Assembly: GCA_903883645.1 (NCBI GenBank)
Contig: CAISBR010000013.1
Location: 1-42,676, forward strand
Source: an uncultured Myxococcales bacterium
Lineage (GTDB): Bacteria; Myxococcota_A; UBA9042
DNA length: 42,676 nt
Reading direction: 5' to 3'
Below the pieces are notes generated by a model. That model ran no database searches, was not told the origin of the DNA, and saw only the letters and a program-made list of their open reading frames with translations. Below, one piece after another: positions 1 through 9,993 of the stretch; position 1 is the first letter of the stretch, and each line of letters begins with the position of its first letter. The position numbers and the translations under genes were made by a program.

Positions 1-230
1 AAATGGCTGCAATGTTCTGCGTGTCGGGCTTTGCGGGCTGTCGCGAAAGGGCGACAGGTCGTTGCCGTGTCATACCTGCGTAGTGTTCGCTAGTTAGCCT
101 GCCGTCCGGCTTTTTCGACAGCGTGTCGGGTTTTCCAGACAATCCCGAAAAGGCGAAAGCTCGTATTTTCAAGGGGTAGAAGAAGGCTGCCATCCTGCGC
201 TATCCTCCGCGGCCCCGCTCGAGGTCACCC
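1..230. other. Leader region upstream of the helicase gene
   Basis: No gene is supported here. The left edge reads AAATGGCTGC and resembles the 3' half of a motif repeated elsewhere in this window (3176, 17647, 33366). A perfect 7-bp hairpin (CTGTCGC, loop GAAAGG, GCGACAG) lies at 38-57 without a following T-run. The sequence GTGTCGGG followed by T-rich bases occurs twice (from 21 and from 123). A degenerate copy of the dispersed motif may lie at 167-187. A -10-like TATCCT is at 201-206, but no convincing -35 stands in front of it. Confidence 0.4.
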
Positions 231-2852
231 ATGTCTGCCGAATCGCCCGCGTCTCCGCTCCCGCCGTCGCCCCAGCCCCAGCTGCTGGCCCCGCCCCAGG
301 GTCTCGACGACGACACCGCGCTGCTCCTACTCATCGAGTGGCTGGCCGGCCGCGGCATGGAGCTGTACCCCCACCAAGACGAGGCGCTGCTCGAGTTGTT
401 TACGGGCAAGCACGTCATCCTGGCGACGCCTACTGGGTCAGGTAAGTCGCTGGTTGCGTTGGGGATGCACTGGCGCGCGCTGTGCCACGGCGAAAAGACC
501 ATCTACACCAGCCCGATCAAGGCCCTGGTGAACGAGAAATTCTTCGATCTCTGCCGCGCTTTTGGCCCCGACCAAGTCGGGCTGCTGACCGGCGATGCGA
601 CGGTGCACCGCGACGCGCCGATCCTGTGCTGTACCGCTGAAATCTTGGCGTTTATGTCGCTCGACGACACCGCGCGCACGCAAAAGTGGCATGTGGTGAT
701 GGACGAGTTCCACTACTACGGCGACCGCGATCGCGGCATGGCCTGGCAGATTCCGCTGCTACAGCTCGAAAATACGTCGTTTTTGCTGATGAGCGCGACG
801 CTGGGCGACACCACCCGCATCGAAGAGGACCTGCTCAAGCGCACCGGGCGGCCGGTGGCCAAGGTGTCGGCGGTGACGCGACCGGTGCCGCTCGAGTACA
901 CCTATCAAGAGATTCCGCTTCAAGAAGTGGTGAGTCAGCTGGTGGTCGAGAAGAAGGCGCCGTGCTACCTGGTGCACTTTTCGCACCGCGAGGCGAGCGA
1001 GACGGCCGGCGCGCTGATGAGCGTCGATATCTGTACGAAAGACGAAAAGCGCTTGATTGCCGAGCAGTTGAAAGAGGAGCGTTGGCCCAGTCCCTACGGC
1101 AAGAACCTGCAACGGCTGCTGCGTCACGGCATCGGCCTGCACCACGCCGGGTTGTTGCCGCGCTATCGGCGCCTGGTCGAGAAGCTGGCCCAGGGCGGTT
1201 TGCTAAAGATTATCTGCGGTACCGACACCTTGGGCGTGGGCATCAACGTGCCGCTGCGCACCGTGGTGCTGACCAAGCTGAGCAAGTACGACGGCGAGAA
1301 GGCGCGGCTGGTGCAAGTGCGCGAGTTTCAACAGATTGCTGGGCGGGCGGGCCGCAAAGGCTACGACGATCGCGGCTGGGTGGTGGCGCTCGCGCCCGAG
1401 CACGTGATCGCCAACAAGCGCATGGAAGCGAAGATGGGCCGCGACGGCAAGCCCATTAAATTCACGCGGCAAAAGCCCCCTGAGCGCGGTTATGTACCGT
1501 GGAATGAAGAGACCTTTACCCGGCTGGTGTCGGGGCAGGCCGAGCGGCTCGACCCTGTGTTTCGCGTCGATCCGGGCCTCGTGTGCCAAGTGCTGCGCGG
1601 CGATCCCGAGCACGCCGGGCGCGGCATCAAGAAAGTGGCTGAGTTGATTGGCCGATCGCACCTGCCGCCCGGCAGTCAGTTGGTGCAGCGGCGCGAGCTG
1701 GCGCGGATTGCCCGGTCTTTGCGCAAGTCAGGGATTCTGCAGGTGGGGCCAGGGCCGGTGGCCCGTTTTGACCCCGATCTGCAAGAGGATTTTAGCCTGC
1801 ACCACACGCTGTCGCTGTTCTTGGTCGAGGCGTTGCAGCGCTTGGATACCGACCACTTGGAGCAAAATTCGGGGCTTGACGAGGGCGAGACCGACCTGCG
1901 CTGGGCTGAGGACACGCTGACCCTGGTCGAGGCGATTTGCGAGCAGCCCATGCCGGTGCTGATCGCCCAGCAAAATGCCGAAAAGACCAAGCTAGTCAAC
2001 GCGCTCAAGGCCGACGGCGTGCCGTACGAAGAGCGGATGGAAAAGCTCGAGGGCGTGACCTGGCCCAAGCCCCTGGCGGCGTGGCTCTATGCCGAGGCCG
2101 ACCGCTATGCCGAGCGCCACCCGCTGATGAACCACGACGATGTGCGGCCCAAGCGCATTGCGCGGTCGATGTTTGAGGATTGGCGCACGTTTTCGGAGTA
2201 CGTCCAAGAGCTCGACATTGAGCCGGCCGAGGGCGTGCTGCTGCGCTACCTGTCGCAAGTGTATAAAACCTTGCTGCAAAATGTGCCCGAGCGCTGGCGC
2301 AGCGAGTCGGTGTGGTCGGCGATCGGCTACCTGCGGGCAGTGCTGGCGCAGACCGACGCGAGCCTGATCGAAGAGTGGGAGGCGATGCGCGGGAACAAGC
2401 GCGACGGCGGCGATCTGGCCTTGCCGGACGATCCGCATAAGAAGCGGCCGCGGCTGCTGGCAGATTTGGCTAAGGATTCTAAGGCATTTACCGCCCGTCT
2501 GCGCGCTGAGGCGGTGCAGTTCTACCGGCTGCTGTGTCTGGGCGATTTTGAGCAGGCGGCGACGAGCATTGCGCGGGGCAGCGGCGACGGCGAGTGGACG
2601 GCCGAGCGCCTGCGCGACAAGTGGCTGAGTTTAGAAGGGGAGCTGGCGAGCGCGCCGCAGTGGGATAGCCGGGTGCGCCTGAGCGATGCGACGGTGGTGC
2701 GGTCGGTAAGTGCCGTGCTGTGGAGCGTGGAAGTCTCGATTTTTGATAGCGATGGCGCGAGCGACCTGCGGCTGGTGCTCGAGGCGGACCTGCGCGGCGA
2801 GCTGGTCGACGACCAGGAACCGCAGCTGCTGTGGCTGGTTGAGGTGGGGTAG
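231..2852 (+). CDS. Ski2-like DEAD/DEAH-box RNA helicase with DUF3516-type C-terminus
   Basis: An ATP-dependent superfamily 2 helicase of 873 residues, probably acting on RNA in the cytoplasm. Visible motifs, in order: Q-like LYPHQDEALL (about 45-54), Walker A ATPTGSGKS (65-73), Walker B DEFH (158-161), motif III SAT (188-190), then in the second RecA domain GIGLHHAGLLPRYR, GTDTLGVGINVP and QIAGRAGRKGYDDRG. The HHAGL and QIAGRAGR forms are typical of the Ski2/Mtr4 branch. The remaining roughly 450 residues are helical and match my memory of the DUF3516 region found in actinobacterial and some proteobacterial helicases. The ATG at 231 follows GAGGTCACCC, a modest ribosome-binding site. The gene stands alone, and its exact substrate cannot be told from sequence. 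The family is firm; the DUF3516 label is recalled rather than searched. Confidence 0.9.
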   Translation: MSAESPASPLPPSPQPQLLAPPQGLDDDTALLLLIEWLAGRGMELYPHQDEALLELFTGKHVILATPTGSGKSLVALGMHWRALCHGEKTIYTSPIKALVNEKFFDLCRAFGPDQVGLLTGDATVHRDAPILCCTAEILAFMSLDDTARTQKWHVVMDEFHYYGDRDRGMAWQIPLLQLENTSFLLMSATLGDTTRIEEDLLKRTGRPVAKVSAVTRPVPLEYTYQEIPLQEVVSQLVVEKKAPCYLVHFSHREASETAGALMSVDICTKDEKRLIAEQLKEERWPSPYGKNLQRLLRHGIGLHHAGLLPRYRRLVEKLAQGGLLKIICGTDTLGVGINVPLRTVVLTKLSKYDGEKARLVQVREFQQIAGRAGRKGYDDRGWVVALAPEHVIANKRMEAKMGRDGKPIKFTRQKPPERGYVPWNEETFTRLVSGQAERLDPVFRVDPGLVCQVLRGDPEHAGRGIKKVAELIGRSHLPPGSQLVQRRELARIARSLRKSGILQVGPGPVARFDPDLQEDFSLHHTLSLFLVEALQRLDTDHLEQNSGLDEGETDLRWAEDTLTLVEAICEQPMPVLIAQQNAEKTKLVNALKADGVPYEERMEKLEGVTWPKPLAAWLYAEADRYAERHPLMNHDDVRPKRIARSMFEDWRTFSEYVQELDIEPAEGVLLRYLSQVYKTLLQNVPERWRSESVWSAIGYLRAVLAQTDASLIEEWEAMRGNKRDGGDLALPDDPHKKRPRLLADLAKDSKAFTARLRAEAVQFYRLLCLGDFEQAATSIARGSGDGEWTAERLRDKWLSLEGELASAPQWDSRVRLSDATVVRSVSAVLWSVEVSIFDSDGASDLRLVLEADLRGELVDDQEPQLLWLVEVG

Positions 2853-2949
2853 CCGCGGAGTTCTTTGCTGCACGCCGTCTCGCTCGCAGGCAAATGCGAC
2901 ACTCGCTCCGTTGCAAAGCGACAGATCCTGTCGCATCCCACAACTACAC

Positions 2950-3075
2950 TGCCCCGTGCGCTCGCCCCAAACCCGCCGGCCCGCGACTTGCCGCCGCCCA
3001 CCGCTGAGCAGCGCGACCGCTTCGTGGACGATGTGGCCCACGCCCACAGCTGGTACAAGCACCTGCGCCGCCATC
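2950..3075 (+). pseudogene. Possible relic of a protein with an HSWYKHL motif
   Basis: In the frame of 2865-3188 a stretch reads as ordinary protein: PPPTAEQRDRFVDDVAHA followed by HSWYKHL (about 2989-3066). I recall the HSWYKHLP pattern from hypothetical proteins of myxobacteria and other bacteria, where it is followed by a hydrophobic beta-strand region. Here the frame turns into Arg-rich low-quality sequence (RRHRRRLRDGRR) straight after the motif and no continuation is evident in the other frames. This suggests the 5' fragment of a gene broken by frameshift or deletion. Family memory was not checked by search, and a chance high-GC frame is possible. Confidence 0.35.
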
Positions 3076-3175
3076 GACGCCGCCTGCGCGACGGCCGACG
3101 GGGATGCCCCTGGGTGACCGTGCGGCCGCCGCTGCGACGTCCGCGGGCGGCCATCTCTGGGATAAACCCCTTTCG

Positions 3176-3196
3176 TTTCAGACAGTAGAAAATGCC
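3176..3196 (+). repeat. Dispersed 21-bp motif, copy A
   Basis: TTTCAGAC followed by AGTAGAAAATGCC. The same core AGTAGAAAATG recurs at 17647-17667 on the same strand and at 33366-33386 on the other strand, always outside genes. This copy lies about 320 bp downstream of the helicase stop and 21 bp before the -35 box of the next promoter. Confidence 0.6.
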
Positions 3197-3216
3197 CCCC
3201 TTCTTCCGCGCCTTGT

Positions 3217-3245
3217 TTGACGCCCGCCCACACCCGGCGTAGTCT
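3217..3245 (+). promoter_or_regulatory. Sigma70-like promoter of the PLP-enzyme gene
   Basis: TTGACG (3217-3222), a 17-bp spacer, then TAGTCT (3240-3245). The predicted transcript would begin near 3252, giving a leader of about 47 nt before the ATG at 3299. The -10 has the TANNCT form seen at other candidate promoters in this window. Confidence 0.5.
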
Positions 3246-3298
3246 CGCCGCGCCCCGGCTTTGGCGGGACCGTGCCTCGACCCACGCTGGAGGAAACC

Positions 3299-4708
<1,410 letters not shown>

Positions 4709-4730
4709 GCTCGCGGGCCGGCCACTTGCG

Positions 4731-5456
4731 CTACAACGCCACCACGGCTTGGGCCTTCGGGTCACTGCGCGCCTCGAGCACCGCCCGCTTCTCGCCCACC
4801 TCGAGCCGCTCGTCGATATCCGGCGGAAGCGTAAAGATCGCCTGCCCTTGCGTATCCGCCACGGCTTCGAGCTGGGTGCCGTCCGACAGCGTCAGCCGCA
4901 GCGCCTCGCTGCCCTTGGGCGTATGCCCGCAGTCGTGTTCGTTCGCGACCTTCTGCAATTCTCGCTCGCCTAGGTCCTCGTCGTGATCGCCGATCTCGCT
5001 CTGCTGATAGACCGCGCCCAGCAAAAACACCAGTCCTCCGGCCAAGATACCACCTGTCAGCAGATAGCGCTGCTGCTGCGCGCCGGGAGCATCCTCGGGG
5101 TCGGCCGCGCGCGTCGCCGTCCACGCCAGGCCCGCGCCACCCAGCAGGCTCGCCGCACCGCCCACCAGCCACTCGCCCAGCAGCGACTGCCCGTCGGCGC
5201 GCACCCGGGTATGGCGCACCCCGCGCGCCCGCTGCCGCAGCTGATCGGCGCAGCGGGCCCGTTCGAATACCGTCGCCAGCACTGTAAGACCCTCGCGCTT
5301 GCCGGCCACGCCCAGCAGCGAGGGCAGGGTAATCGCCTGTTTACGAGGTGTTTCTAGGGGCACAGCGCTGAGCGTCGACTCGCGGACCATGCGCGCACAG
5401 TCGCAGAGCAGCAGGGTCAGCAGGCACAGCAAGGCGGTAAGGTTACGTCGGGTCAT
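4731..5456 (-). CDS. Membrane-associated protein of unknown function, end of the dacB operon
   Basis: 241 residues, family not recognised. The N-terminus is a signal-like hydrophobic stretch (MTRRNLTALLCLLTLLLCDC). Cys18 or Cys20 could be lipidated, although neither fits the canonical lipobox. A first hydrophobic segment lies at about 95-112 (EWLVGGAASLLGGAGLAW) and a second at about 133-150 (LLTGGILAGGLVFLLGAVY). A charged C-terminal domain, possibly beta-rich and carrier-like, follows (LTLSDGTQLEAVADTQGQA). Its ATG starts directly after the aroC TAG with no spacer, so translation is probably coupled to aroC. Position in the operon says little about function, since aroC is biosynthetic. Confidence 0.75.
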   Translation of the reverse strand: MTRRNLTALLCLLTLLLCDCARMVRESTLSAVPLETPRKQAITLPSLLGVAGKREGLTVLATVFERARCADQLRQRARGVRHTRVRADGQSLLGEWLVGGAASLLGGAGLAWTATRAADPEDAPGAQQQRYLLTGGILAGGLVFLLGAVYQQSEIGDHDEDLGERELQKVANEHDCGHTPKGSEALRLTLSDGTQLEAVADTQGQAIFTLPPDIDERLEVGEKRAVLEARSDPKAQAVVAL

Positions 5457-6602
5457 CTAGGCGTCTCCCTTGACGAGACTCGCCCCCAAAACCGCATCCG
5501 CCAGCACAAATGCCACCGCCGCTTCAACAATCGGCACCGCCCGCGGCACTACACAGGGGTCGTGGCGCCCTGTCACCGTGCGCTCGGCCACCGCGCCTTG
5601 GCTCGTACTACCCTGTTGCGGTTGGGGAATCGTCGCTACGGGCTTAAAGGCCACGTCGAGCACCAGCGGCGCCCCGCTCGAGATACCGCCCAGCACGCCG
5701 CCGTGGTGGTTGCTGGCAAAGTGAAAGCCGGGCAAAAATGCATCGTTATGCACACTGCCCCGCATACCGGCCGCCGCAAATCCCGTGCCAAACTGCACCC
5801 CCCGCGCCGCCGGCAGCGACAAGAGGGCATGACCCAACATCCCGGTAAGCTTATCGAAAACCGGCTCGCCCCAGCCCGCCGGCAGGCCGCGCACCACACA
5901 GCGCACCACGCCGCCCAGGCTGTCGCGCTCGCTCTGCGCCAATTCGACCTGTTCTTGCATCCTTGCGTGGGCTTGCCCATCCGGGCAGCGCAGTGGACTC
6001 GCATCGACCTGCTCGCGCGTCAAAGTCAGGGGATCGAAGGCGTAACCACCCGTCTGTCCAGGCAGAATCTGCGCCGGCGCCGGCCCCTGCGCCACCACCT
6101 CGCCCACCTGTTGCACCCATGCAATAATCTGAATTGGTTCAGTATTATTGCGCTTAGCCCACGCCGCCAGCACCGCCTCGGCAATCGCCCCGGCCGCCAC
6201 CCGGCCCACCGTCTCGCGCGCCGACGCCCGTCCACCCCCGCGCGGATCGCGCCGACCAAAGCGCTGGTCCCAGGTAAAATCGGCGTGACCGGGTCGGTAA
6301 TGGTCGGCTAAATCCTTGTAATCACCCGATTTTGCGTCCGCACTTTCGACCAGCACCGCGATCGGCGTACCCAGCGTCAGCCCCTGGTACACGCCCGACA
6401 GAATGCGCGCGCGATCGCCCTCATGCCGCTGACTCTGATAGCGATTTTGCCCCGGCCGCCGCCGATCGAGCTGGGCCTGAATGTGCTCGACCGCCAGCTC
6501 AATCCCCGCCGGACAGCCATCGACCACGCAACCCAGCGCCGCGCCATGCGATTCGCCAAACGTCGTCGCCACCAGCGCTTTGCCAAAGCTGTTGCCCGCC
6601 AT
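5457..6602 (-). CDS. aroC: Chorismate synthase
   Basis: Catalyses the last step of the shikimate pathway, anti-1,4-elimination of phosphate from 5-enolpyruvylshikimate-3-phosphate to give chorismate, with reduced FMN. At 381 residues it has the usual length. Family signatures are clear: FGESHGAALG with catalytic His19, RRPGQNRYQSQRHEGD, the second catalytic His106 in YRPGHADFT, and RRDPRGGGRASARETVGR. Late in the protein HNDAFLPG and NHHGGVLGGISSG match the substrate/flavin loop. The gene starts 9 bp after the birA stop and ends directly on the ATG of the next gene, so it is read as part of the dacB-birA-aroC operon. Confidence 0.98.
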   Translation of the reverse strand: MAGNSFGKALVATTFGESHGAALGCVVDGCPAGIELAVEHIQAQLDRRRPGQNRYQSQRHEGDRARILSGVYQGLTLGTPIAVLVESADAKSGDYKDLADHYRPGHADFTWDQRFGRRDPRGGGRASARETVGRVAAGAIAEAVLAAWAKRNNTEPIQIIAWVQQVGEVVAQGPAPAQILPGQTGGYAFDPLTLTREQVDASPLRCPDGQAHARMQEQVELAQSERDSLGGVVRCVVRGLPAGWGEPVFDKLTGMLGHALLSLPAARGVQFGTGFAAAGMRGSVHNDAFLPGFHFASNHHGGVLGGISSGAPLVLDVAFKPVATIPQPQQGSTSQGAVAERTVTGRHDPCVVPRAVPIVEAAVAFVLADAVLGASLVKGDA

Positions 6603-6611
6603 CGCCCCGTC

Positions 6612-7409
6612 CTACGCCACCGGCCGCAGGGCCAGCGGCTGCACCGTCACCGTTGTCTCGGGGTGATCCAGCCAAGTTCCGAGCAGTTGCCCATCATGCG
6701 CCAGACCCGCAAGCCGCAGTTGCCGCGCCGGTTGCAGCGGCCCCAGGTCTAGCTCGACCAGCTGCCCAACAAACGCCAGCCGCCGCCCCAGCCGCTCGAC
6801 CGGCAGCACACCTCGAAACCCCTCAACCTCACGGCGAATCGCCGCCGCCAGCCCCGCCGCCAGTTCGCTCCGACTCGGCAGCGGCCCAGTGGCCACTTCG
6901 CACAAACTCATCGCAATCTCAGCTAGTTCTGGCGCAAGCGACCCGCCCACATCCAGGCCCAGGCCACATAGCCACCGCGGCGGCTGACTGGGCACCTCAA
7001 GGCGTTCCGCCAAGATTCCCGCGCACTTGCGCAGCCCTTGCGGTGTTTGCACCAGCAGGTCGTTCGGCCACTTCAGCTGCAGGTCTACGCCTTGCAAGCC
7101 CGGCTGCGCACTCAAGAATTCCAGCGTCGCCAGCCCAGCCAACAGCGACAGCCGCGGCCACGCTTCGATCGGCAGCGTCACCGGCCCCGCCAGCGTCATC
7201 AGCAGGCTTTGCCCTGGATTATCCAGCCATTGCGCGCCACTGCGCCCGCGTCCCGCCGTCTGGTGCTCGGCCGCCAGCAGCCGCCAGTCGGCGCGGCCAT
7301 CCTGCAAAAGCCAAGTTCGCATCGCCGTTTGGGTCGAGTCGAGCTCGCCGTGGCACTGCACCCGCCACGCCGGCCCCATCTGCCTACTTAGTACGTCGTA
7401 GTTGAGCAC
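6612..7409 (-). CDS. birA: Biotin-[acetyl-CoA carboxylase] ligase, monofunctional type
   Basis: Activates biotin to biotinyl-AMP and attaches it to the biotin carrier protein of acetyl-CoA carboxylase and related enzymes. 265 residues. Motifs: DSTQTAMR (24-31), the biotin/ATP loop GRGRSG (53-58; family GRGRxGR W), KWPNDL (113-118), and a C-terminal small beta domain (LDLGPLQPARQLRLAGL). There is no N-terminal winged-helix domain, so it is not expected to act as a repressor like E. coli BirA. The start is a GTG at 7409, three bases after the dacB TAG, which points to coupled translation. No closer ATG fits the family N-terminus. Confidence 0.95.
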   Translation of the reverse strand: MLNYDVLSRQMGPAWRVQCHGELDSTQTAMRTWLLQDGRADWRLLAAEHQTAGRGRSGAQWLDNPGQSLLMTLAGPVTLPIEAWPRLSLLAGLATLEFLSAQPGLQGVDLQLKWPNDLLVQTPQGLRKCAGILAERLEVPSQPPRWLCGLGLDVGGSLAPELAEIAMSLCEVATGPLPSRSELAAGLAAAIRREVEGFRGVLPVERLGRRLAFVGQLVELDLGPLQPARQLRLAGLAHDGQLLGTWLDHPETTVTVQPLALRPVA

Positions 7410-7412
7410 AGC

Positions 7413-8969
7413 CTAGTCCGCCAGCAGGCGCCGCAGCATCCGGTCTTGCACGCCGCGATAGGGGCCTGCGCCGTTGATACCATTAAAGAAAAATGCAAAG
7501 GCGTAGGTCTTGTCGCCGCGCTCGGCATAGCCCGCCAGCCCCGACACATCGTCGAGCGTGCCCGTCTTGGCAAACACATGCGCCAGCGTGTCCTTGCCCT
7601 TCAGCCGCCCGCGCAGGGTGCCATCCACACCGCCCACCGCTAGCGTCGCCTTCCAGTCCTTGCCTTTCTTGTCTTTTGCCATCGAGCGCAGCAGATCGAC
7701 CACACATTGTGCCGTTACTTGGTCGGCGTGGTACAGCCCCGAGCCGTTGCCAATGCGCACACTATCCCAGCGAATTTCTAAGCCGGCCAGCGCCTTTTTT
7801 ACCCCCTCGCTCGCCTTTTCGCCCGTACTCGGCGCGCCACCTTGCAGCAGCCCCACCTGTTTGAACAGCGTCTCTGCATAGCCATTGTGCGACTGTTTGT
7901 TGGTCACCGTGGCAATCGCCCGCCAGTCGTGGTGCTCGTGCTTGGCCAGCGCCGGCCCAGCGAGGGTCGTCTTGGCAAACACCGGCGCACCCTGTACGGC
8001 AATCCCTTTATTCTCTAGCATTTGCCGGAACGCCCAGCCCGCAAAGTATGCCGACTCCGCCACCCGCCGCCGGCCACTGCCCACGGGCTTGGAGCTCGCT
8101 GGAAGCGAACCAGTGATAACAACTTCCGTTTTCTTGCCATTCGCCCGCGTTACCACCGTCAGTGTCGACTTGCCCTTGGCGATGGTCGCGGCCTGGTTGA
8201 TCACCACCACCGCCTCGCCGGCGTCGGGCAGCACCGTCACCAGCGGCGGTTGTCCCACTTCGCCAGGCTTTACCACCACTTGCAGCGTACTCGCGTCGAT
8301 ACTCAGCCCGCCCACCGGCGCCCGAAACGCCGCATCCGTGCTCTTTTCGTCAAAGGCCTTGGGCAGCTTGTCGTCAAAAACCGTAGCATCAATCACCAGT
8401 TTCTTGACCTTAACTACGCCCGCGGCCTTGACCGCTTCGGCCAGCTTCTGCCACTCCGCGGTATTCATGGTCGGATCGCCCACGCCGATCACCGCGAGCT
8501 CGACCTCGCCCCCCTTGCCCGAGGCGCGCACTTCGGTCACCGGCTTGGCATCCAGGTCGGCACTGCGCACAAAGGCCGCGGTTGTAAACAGCTTTGCCAC
8601 CGAGGCCGGATACACCTGCTTCTGCGGCGCCGCCTCGAACACCGTCTGGCCGCTGGCCATGTCGACGACCAGCGCCACCGCCGTCATCTTACCGGGCGCC
8701 GAGCGCCAAATGGCTTGCAAGTCTTCGGCGCGATTGGGAGTTCGATGCTCGGTGACCGGCTGTGGCGCGGCCTCCTCTTGGGCACTTTCGTCGGCCGCAG
8801 CAGCATGGGCCGCAGCAGCATGGGCCGCGGGCGGACGCGGGCCCTTGCCCTTGGCCAGCACCGGGTTCGCTAGCAGCAGCGCCGACAGCAGCGCCAGCCA
8901 TCGCAACTTGTGCAATATCTGCCTGTGGTTAAGCTGTCTCAGCTGGGGGTCGTGGGTGGTGCTCGTCAT
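7413..8969 (-). CDS. dacB: D-alanyl-D-alanine carboxypeptidase/endopeptidase, PBP4 type
   Basis: A periplasmic class C penicillin-binding protein that trims peptidoglycan stem peptides or cross-links. 518 residues from the ATG at 8969, followed by a signal peptide (LALLSALLLANPVLA, about 25-39). The open frame extends upstream to 9215, but that part overlaps nadC and lacks a signal peptide. Active-site motifs: SVAK (Ser123, Lys126), SHN (near 360) and KTG (near 467). An Ala/His-rich linker (about 49-60) follows the signal peptide and is encoded by a 15-bp tandem duplication. The start lies only a few bases after a GTAGG sequence, so the ribosome-binding site is weak. First gene of an operon with birA, aroC and one unknown gene. 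Confidence 0.92.
   Translation of the reverse strand: MTSTTHDPQLRQLNHRQILHKLRWLALLSALLLANPVLAKGKGPRPPAAHAAAAHAAAADESAQEEAAPQPVTEHRTPNRAEDLQAIWRSAPGKMTAVALVVDMASGQTVFEAAPQKQVYPASVAKLFTTAAFVRSADLDAKPVTEVRASGKGGEVELAVIGVGDPTMNTAEWQKLAEAVKAAGVVKVKKLVIDATVFDDKLPKAFDEKSTDAAFRAPVGGLSIDASTLQVVVKPGEVGQPPLVTVLPDAGEAVVVINQAATIAKGKSTLTVVTRANGKKTEVVITGSLPASSKPVGSGRRRVAESAYFAGWAFRQMLENKGIAVQGAPVFAKTTLAGPALAKHEHHDWRAIATVTNKQSHNGYAETLFKQVGLLQGGAPSTGEKASEGVKKALAGLEIRWDSVRIGNGSGLYHADQVTAQCVVDLLRSMAKDKKGKDWKATLAVGGVDGTLRGRLKGKDTLAHVFAKTGTLDDVSGLAGYAERGDKTYAFAFFFNGINGAGPYRGVQDRMLRRLLAD
8793..8828. repeat. 15-bp tandem duplication inside dacB
   Basis: GGCCGCAGCAGCATG occurs twice in tandem (8793-8807, 8808-8822) with a partial third unit (GGCCGC). 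Read on the minus strand it encodes repeated Ala/His residues in the linker after the signal peptide. The frame is kept. Confidence 0.85.
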
Positions 8970-9006
8970 CCTACGTTCTCGCCGCACCGGGCCGGGCGGC
9001 CTCGCC

Positions 9007-9035
9007 ACGCTACCATGATCGCTCGCGCTGGCCAA
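9007..9035 (-). promoter_or_regulatory. Candidate promoter of the dacB operon
   Basis: On the minus strand: TTGGCC (9035-9030), a 17-bp spacer, then TAGCGT (9012-9007), 37 nt before the dacB ATG. It agrees with the TTGNNN-17-TANNNT pattern of stronger candidates nearby. It is weak alone and depends on the divergent context. Confidence 0.3.
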
Positions 9036-9056
9036 TTCTCGCTGCGCCTGCCCGGG

Positions 9057-9085
9057 TTGCCGCCCGCCGCAACTTGCGCTATGCA
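9057..9085 (+). promoter_or_regulatory. Candidate promoter of nadC
   Basis: TTGCCG (9057-9062), 17-bp spacer, TATGCA (9080-9085), 46 nt before the nadC ATG. The -10 matches only the first three bases of TATAAT well. It is offered because the spacing is ideal and the gap is divergent. Confidence 0.3.
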
Positions 9086-9131
9086 GCAGCCCGGGCCGCA
9101 TCCACCGCGGCCGCTGCCGCGAGGCCCGCCG

Positions 9132-9968
9132 ATGTGGTTCGAACATCCTCACTTGCGACAACTCATCGAGCTGGCTTTGGCTGAGGATATTGGCACTGGT
9201 GACCACGCCACCCACGCCTGCCTAGACCCGCAGCGCGAGGGCACGGCCCACGTGCGCGCCAAGTCCGAGCTGGTGGTCTGCGGCACTGCGCTCTTTACCC
9301 AAGTAATGCAGCGGGTTGATCCCCGTCTGCGCGTCGACTGTCACCTTGCCGATGGGCAGCGCGCCGCGGTGGGCCAGCAGGTGCTGAGTGTGCATGGGCC
9401 GCTGGCGGCGATCCTGACCGCCGAGCGCACCGCCCTGAACTTTATGCAGCGCATGAGCGGTATTGCGACCCAAACGGCGGCCTTTGTGCAGGCTGTGGCG
9501 GGTACCTCGGCGCGAATTGTCGATACGCGCAAGACCCTGCCTGGCTTTCGCAGCTTAGACAAGTATGCGGTGCGCTGCGGTGGCGGTCATAACCATCGCA
9601 CCGCCTTAGATGCTGGCATTTTGATTAAAGAAAATCATACCCACGCCGCCGGTTCAATTGCCCAGGCGGTGGCGGCGGCGCGGCAGGTGGGGTCGCACTT
9701 CTTAAAAGTCGAGGTCGAGGTCGAGACCCTGGCCGACCTAGATGCCGCGCTGGCAGCGGGGGCCGAGATTATCCTGCTCGACAACATGGATATCCCGACC
9801 CTGCGCCAGGCCGTGCAGCAGACTGCAGGTCGCGCCATGCTCGAGGCGAGCGGCAACATGAGCCTAGACCGAGTGCGGCAAGTGGCTGAAACGGGTGTGG
9901 ATTTGATCTCGGTCGGCGCGCTGACCCACTCGGTGGTGGCGGCAGACCTGTCGTTGCGGATTGTGTAG
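9132..9968 (+). CDS. nadC: Nicotinate-nucleotide pyrophosphorylase (quinolinate phosphoribosyltransferase)
   Basis: Makes nicotinate mononucleotide from quinolinate and PRPP in de novo NAD synthesis. 278 residues from the ATG at 9132, the normal family length. The open frame upstream to 8910 overlaps the dacB signal region and is not family-like. Motifs: LAEDIGTGDHAT near the start (family EDxGxGDxT), NFMQRMSGIAT, DTRKTLPGFR, DKYAVRCGGGHNHR and ILLDNM. NadC enzymes carry the PRPP- and quinolinate-binding Arg/Lys/His residues in these stretches. nadA and nadB are not in the window. The gene ends 25 bp from the convergent TSP3-barrel gene. Confidence 0.97.
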   Translation: MWFEHPHLRQLIELALAEDIGTGDHATHACLDPQREGTAHVRAKSELVVCGTALFTQVMQRVDPRLRVDCHLADGQRAAVGQQVLSVHGPLAAILTAERTALNFMQRMSGIATQTAAFVQAVAGTSARIVDTRKTLPGFRSLDKYAVRCGGGHNHRTALDAGILIKENHTHAAGSIAQAVAAARQVGSHFLKVEVEVETLADLDAALAAGAEIILLDNMDIPTLRQAVQQTAGRAMLEASGNMSLDRVRQVAETGVDLISVGALTHSVVAADLSLRIV

Positions 9969-9993
9969 GAGACCGTGCCGTACCGGTTGCTTA

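Larger units (their letters stand above)
2853..3298. other. 446-bp intergenic region between helicase and PLP enzyme
   Basis: No intact gene. It holds, in order, a possible gene relic (about 2950-3075), one clear copy of the dispersed 21-bp motif (3176-3196), a good sigma70-like promoter (3217-3245) and the ribosome-binding site GGAGG (3289-3293) of the next gene. Each is listed separately. Confidence 0.6.

Noticed and set aside
38..57. Hairpin at the left edge as a terminator
   Set aside because: Perfect stem but no T-run follows.
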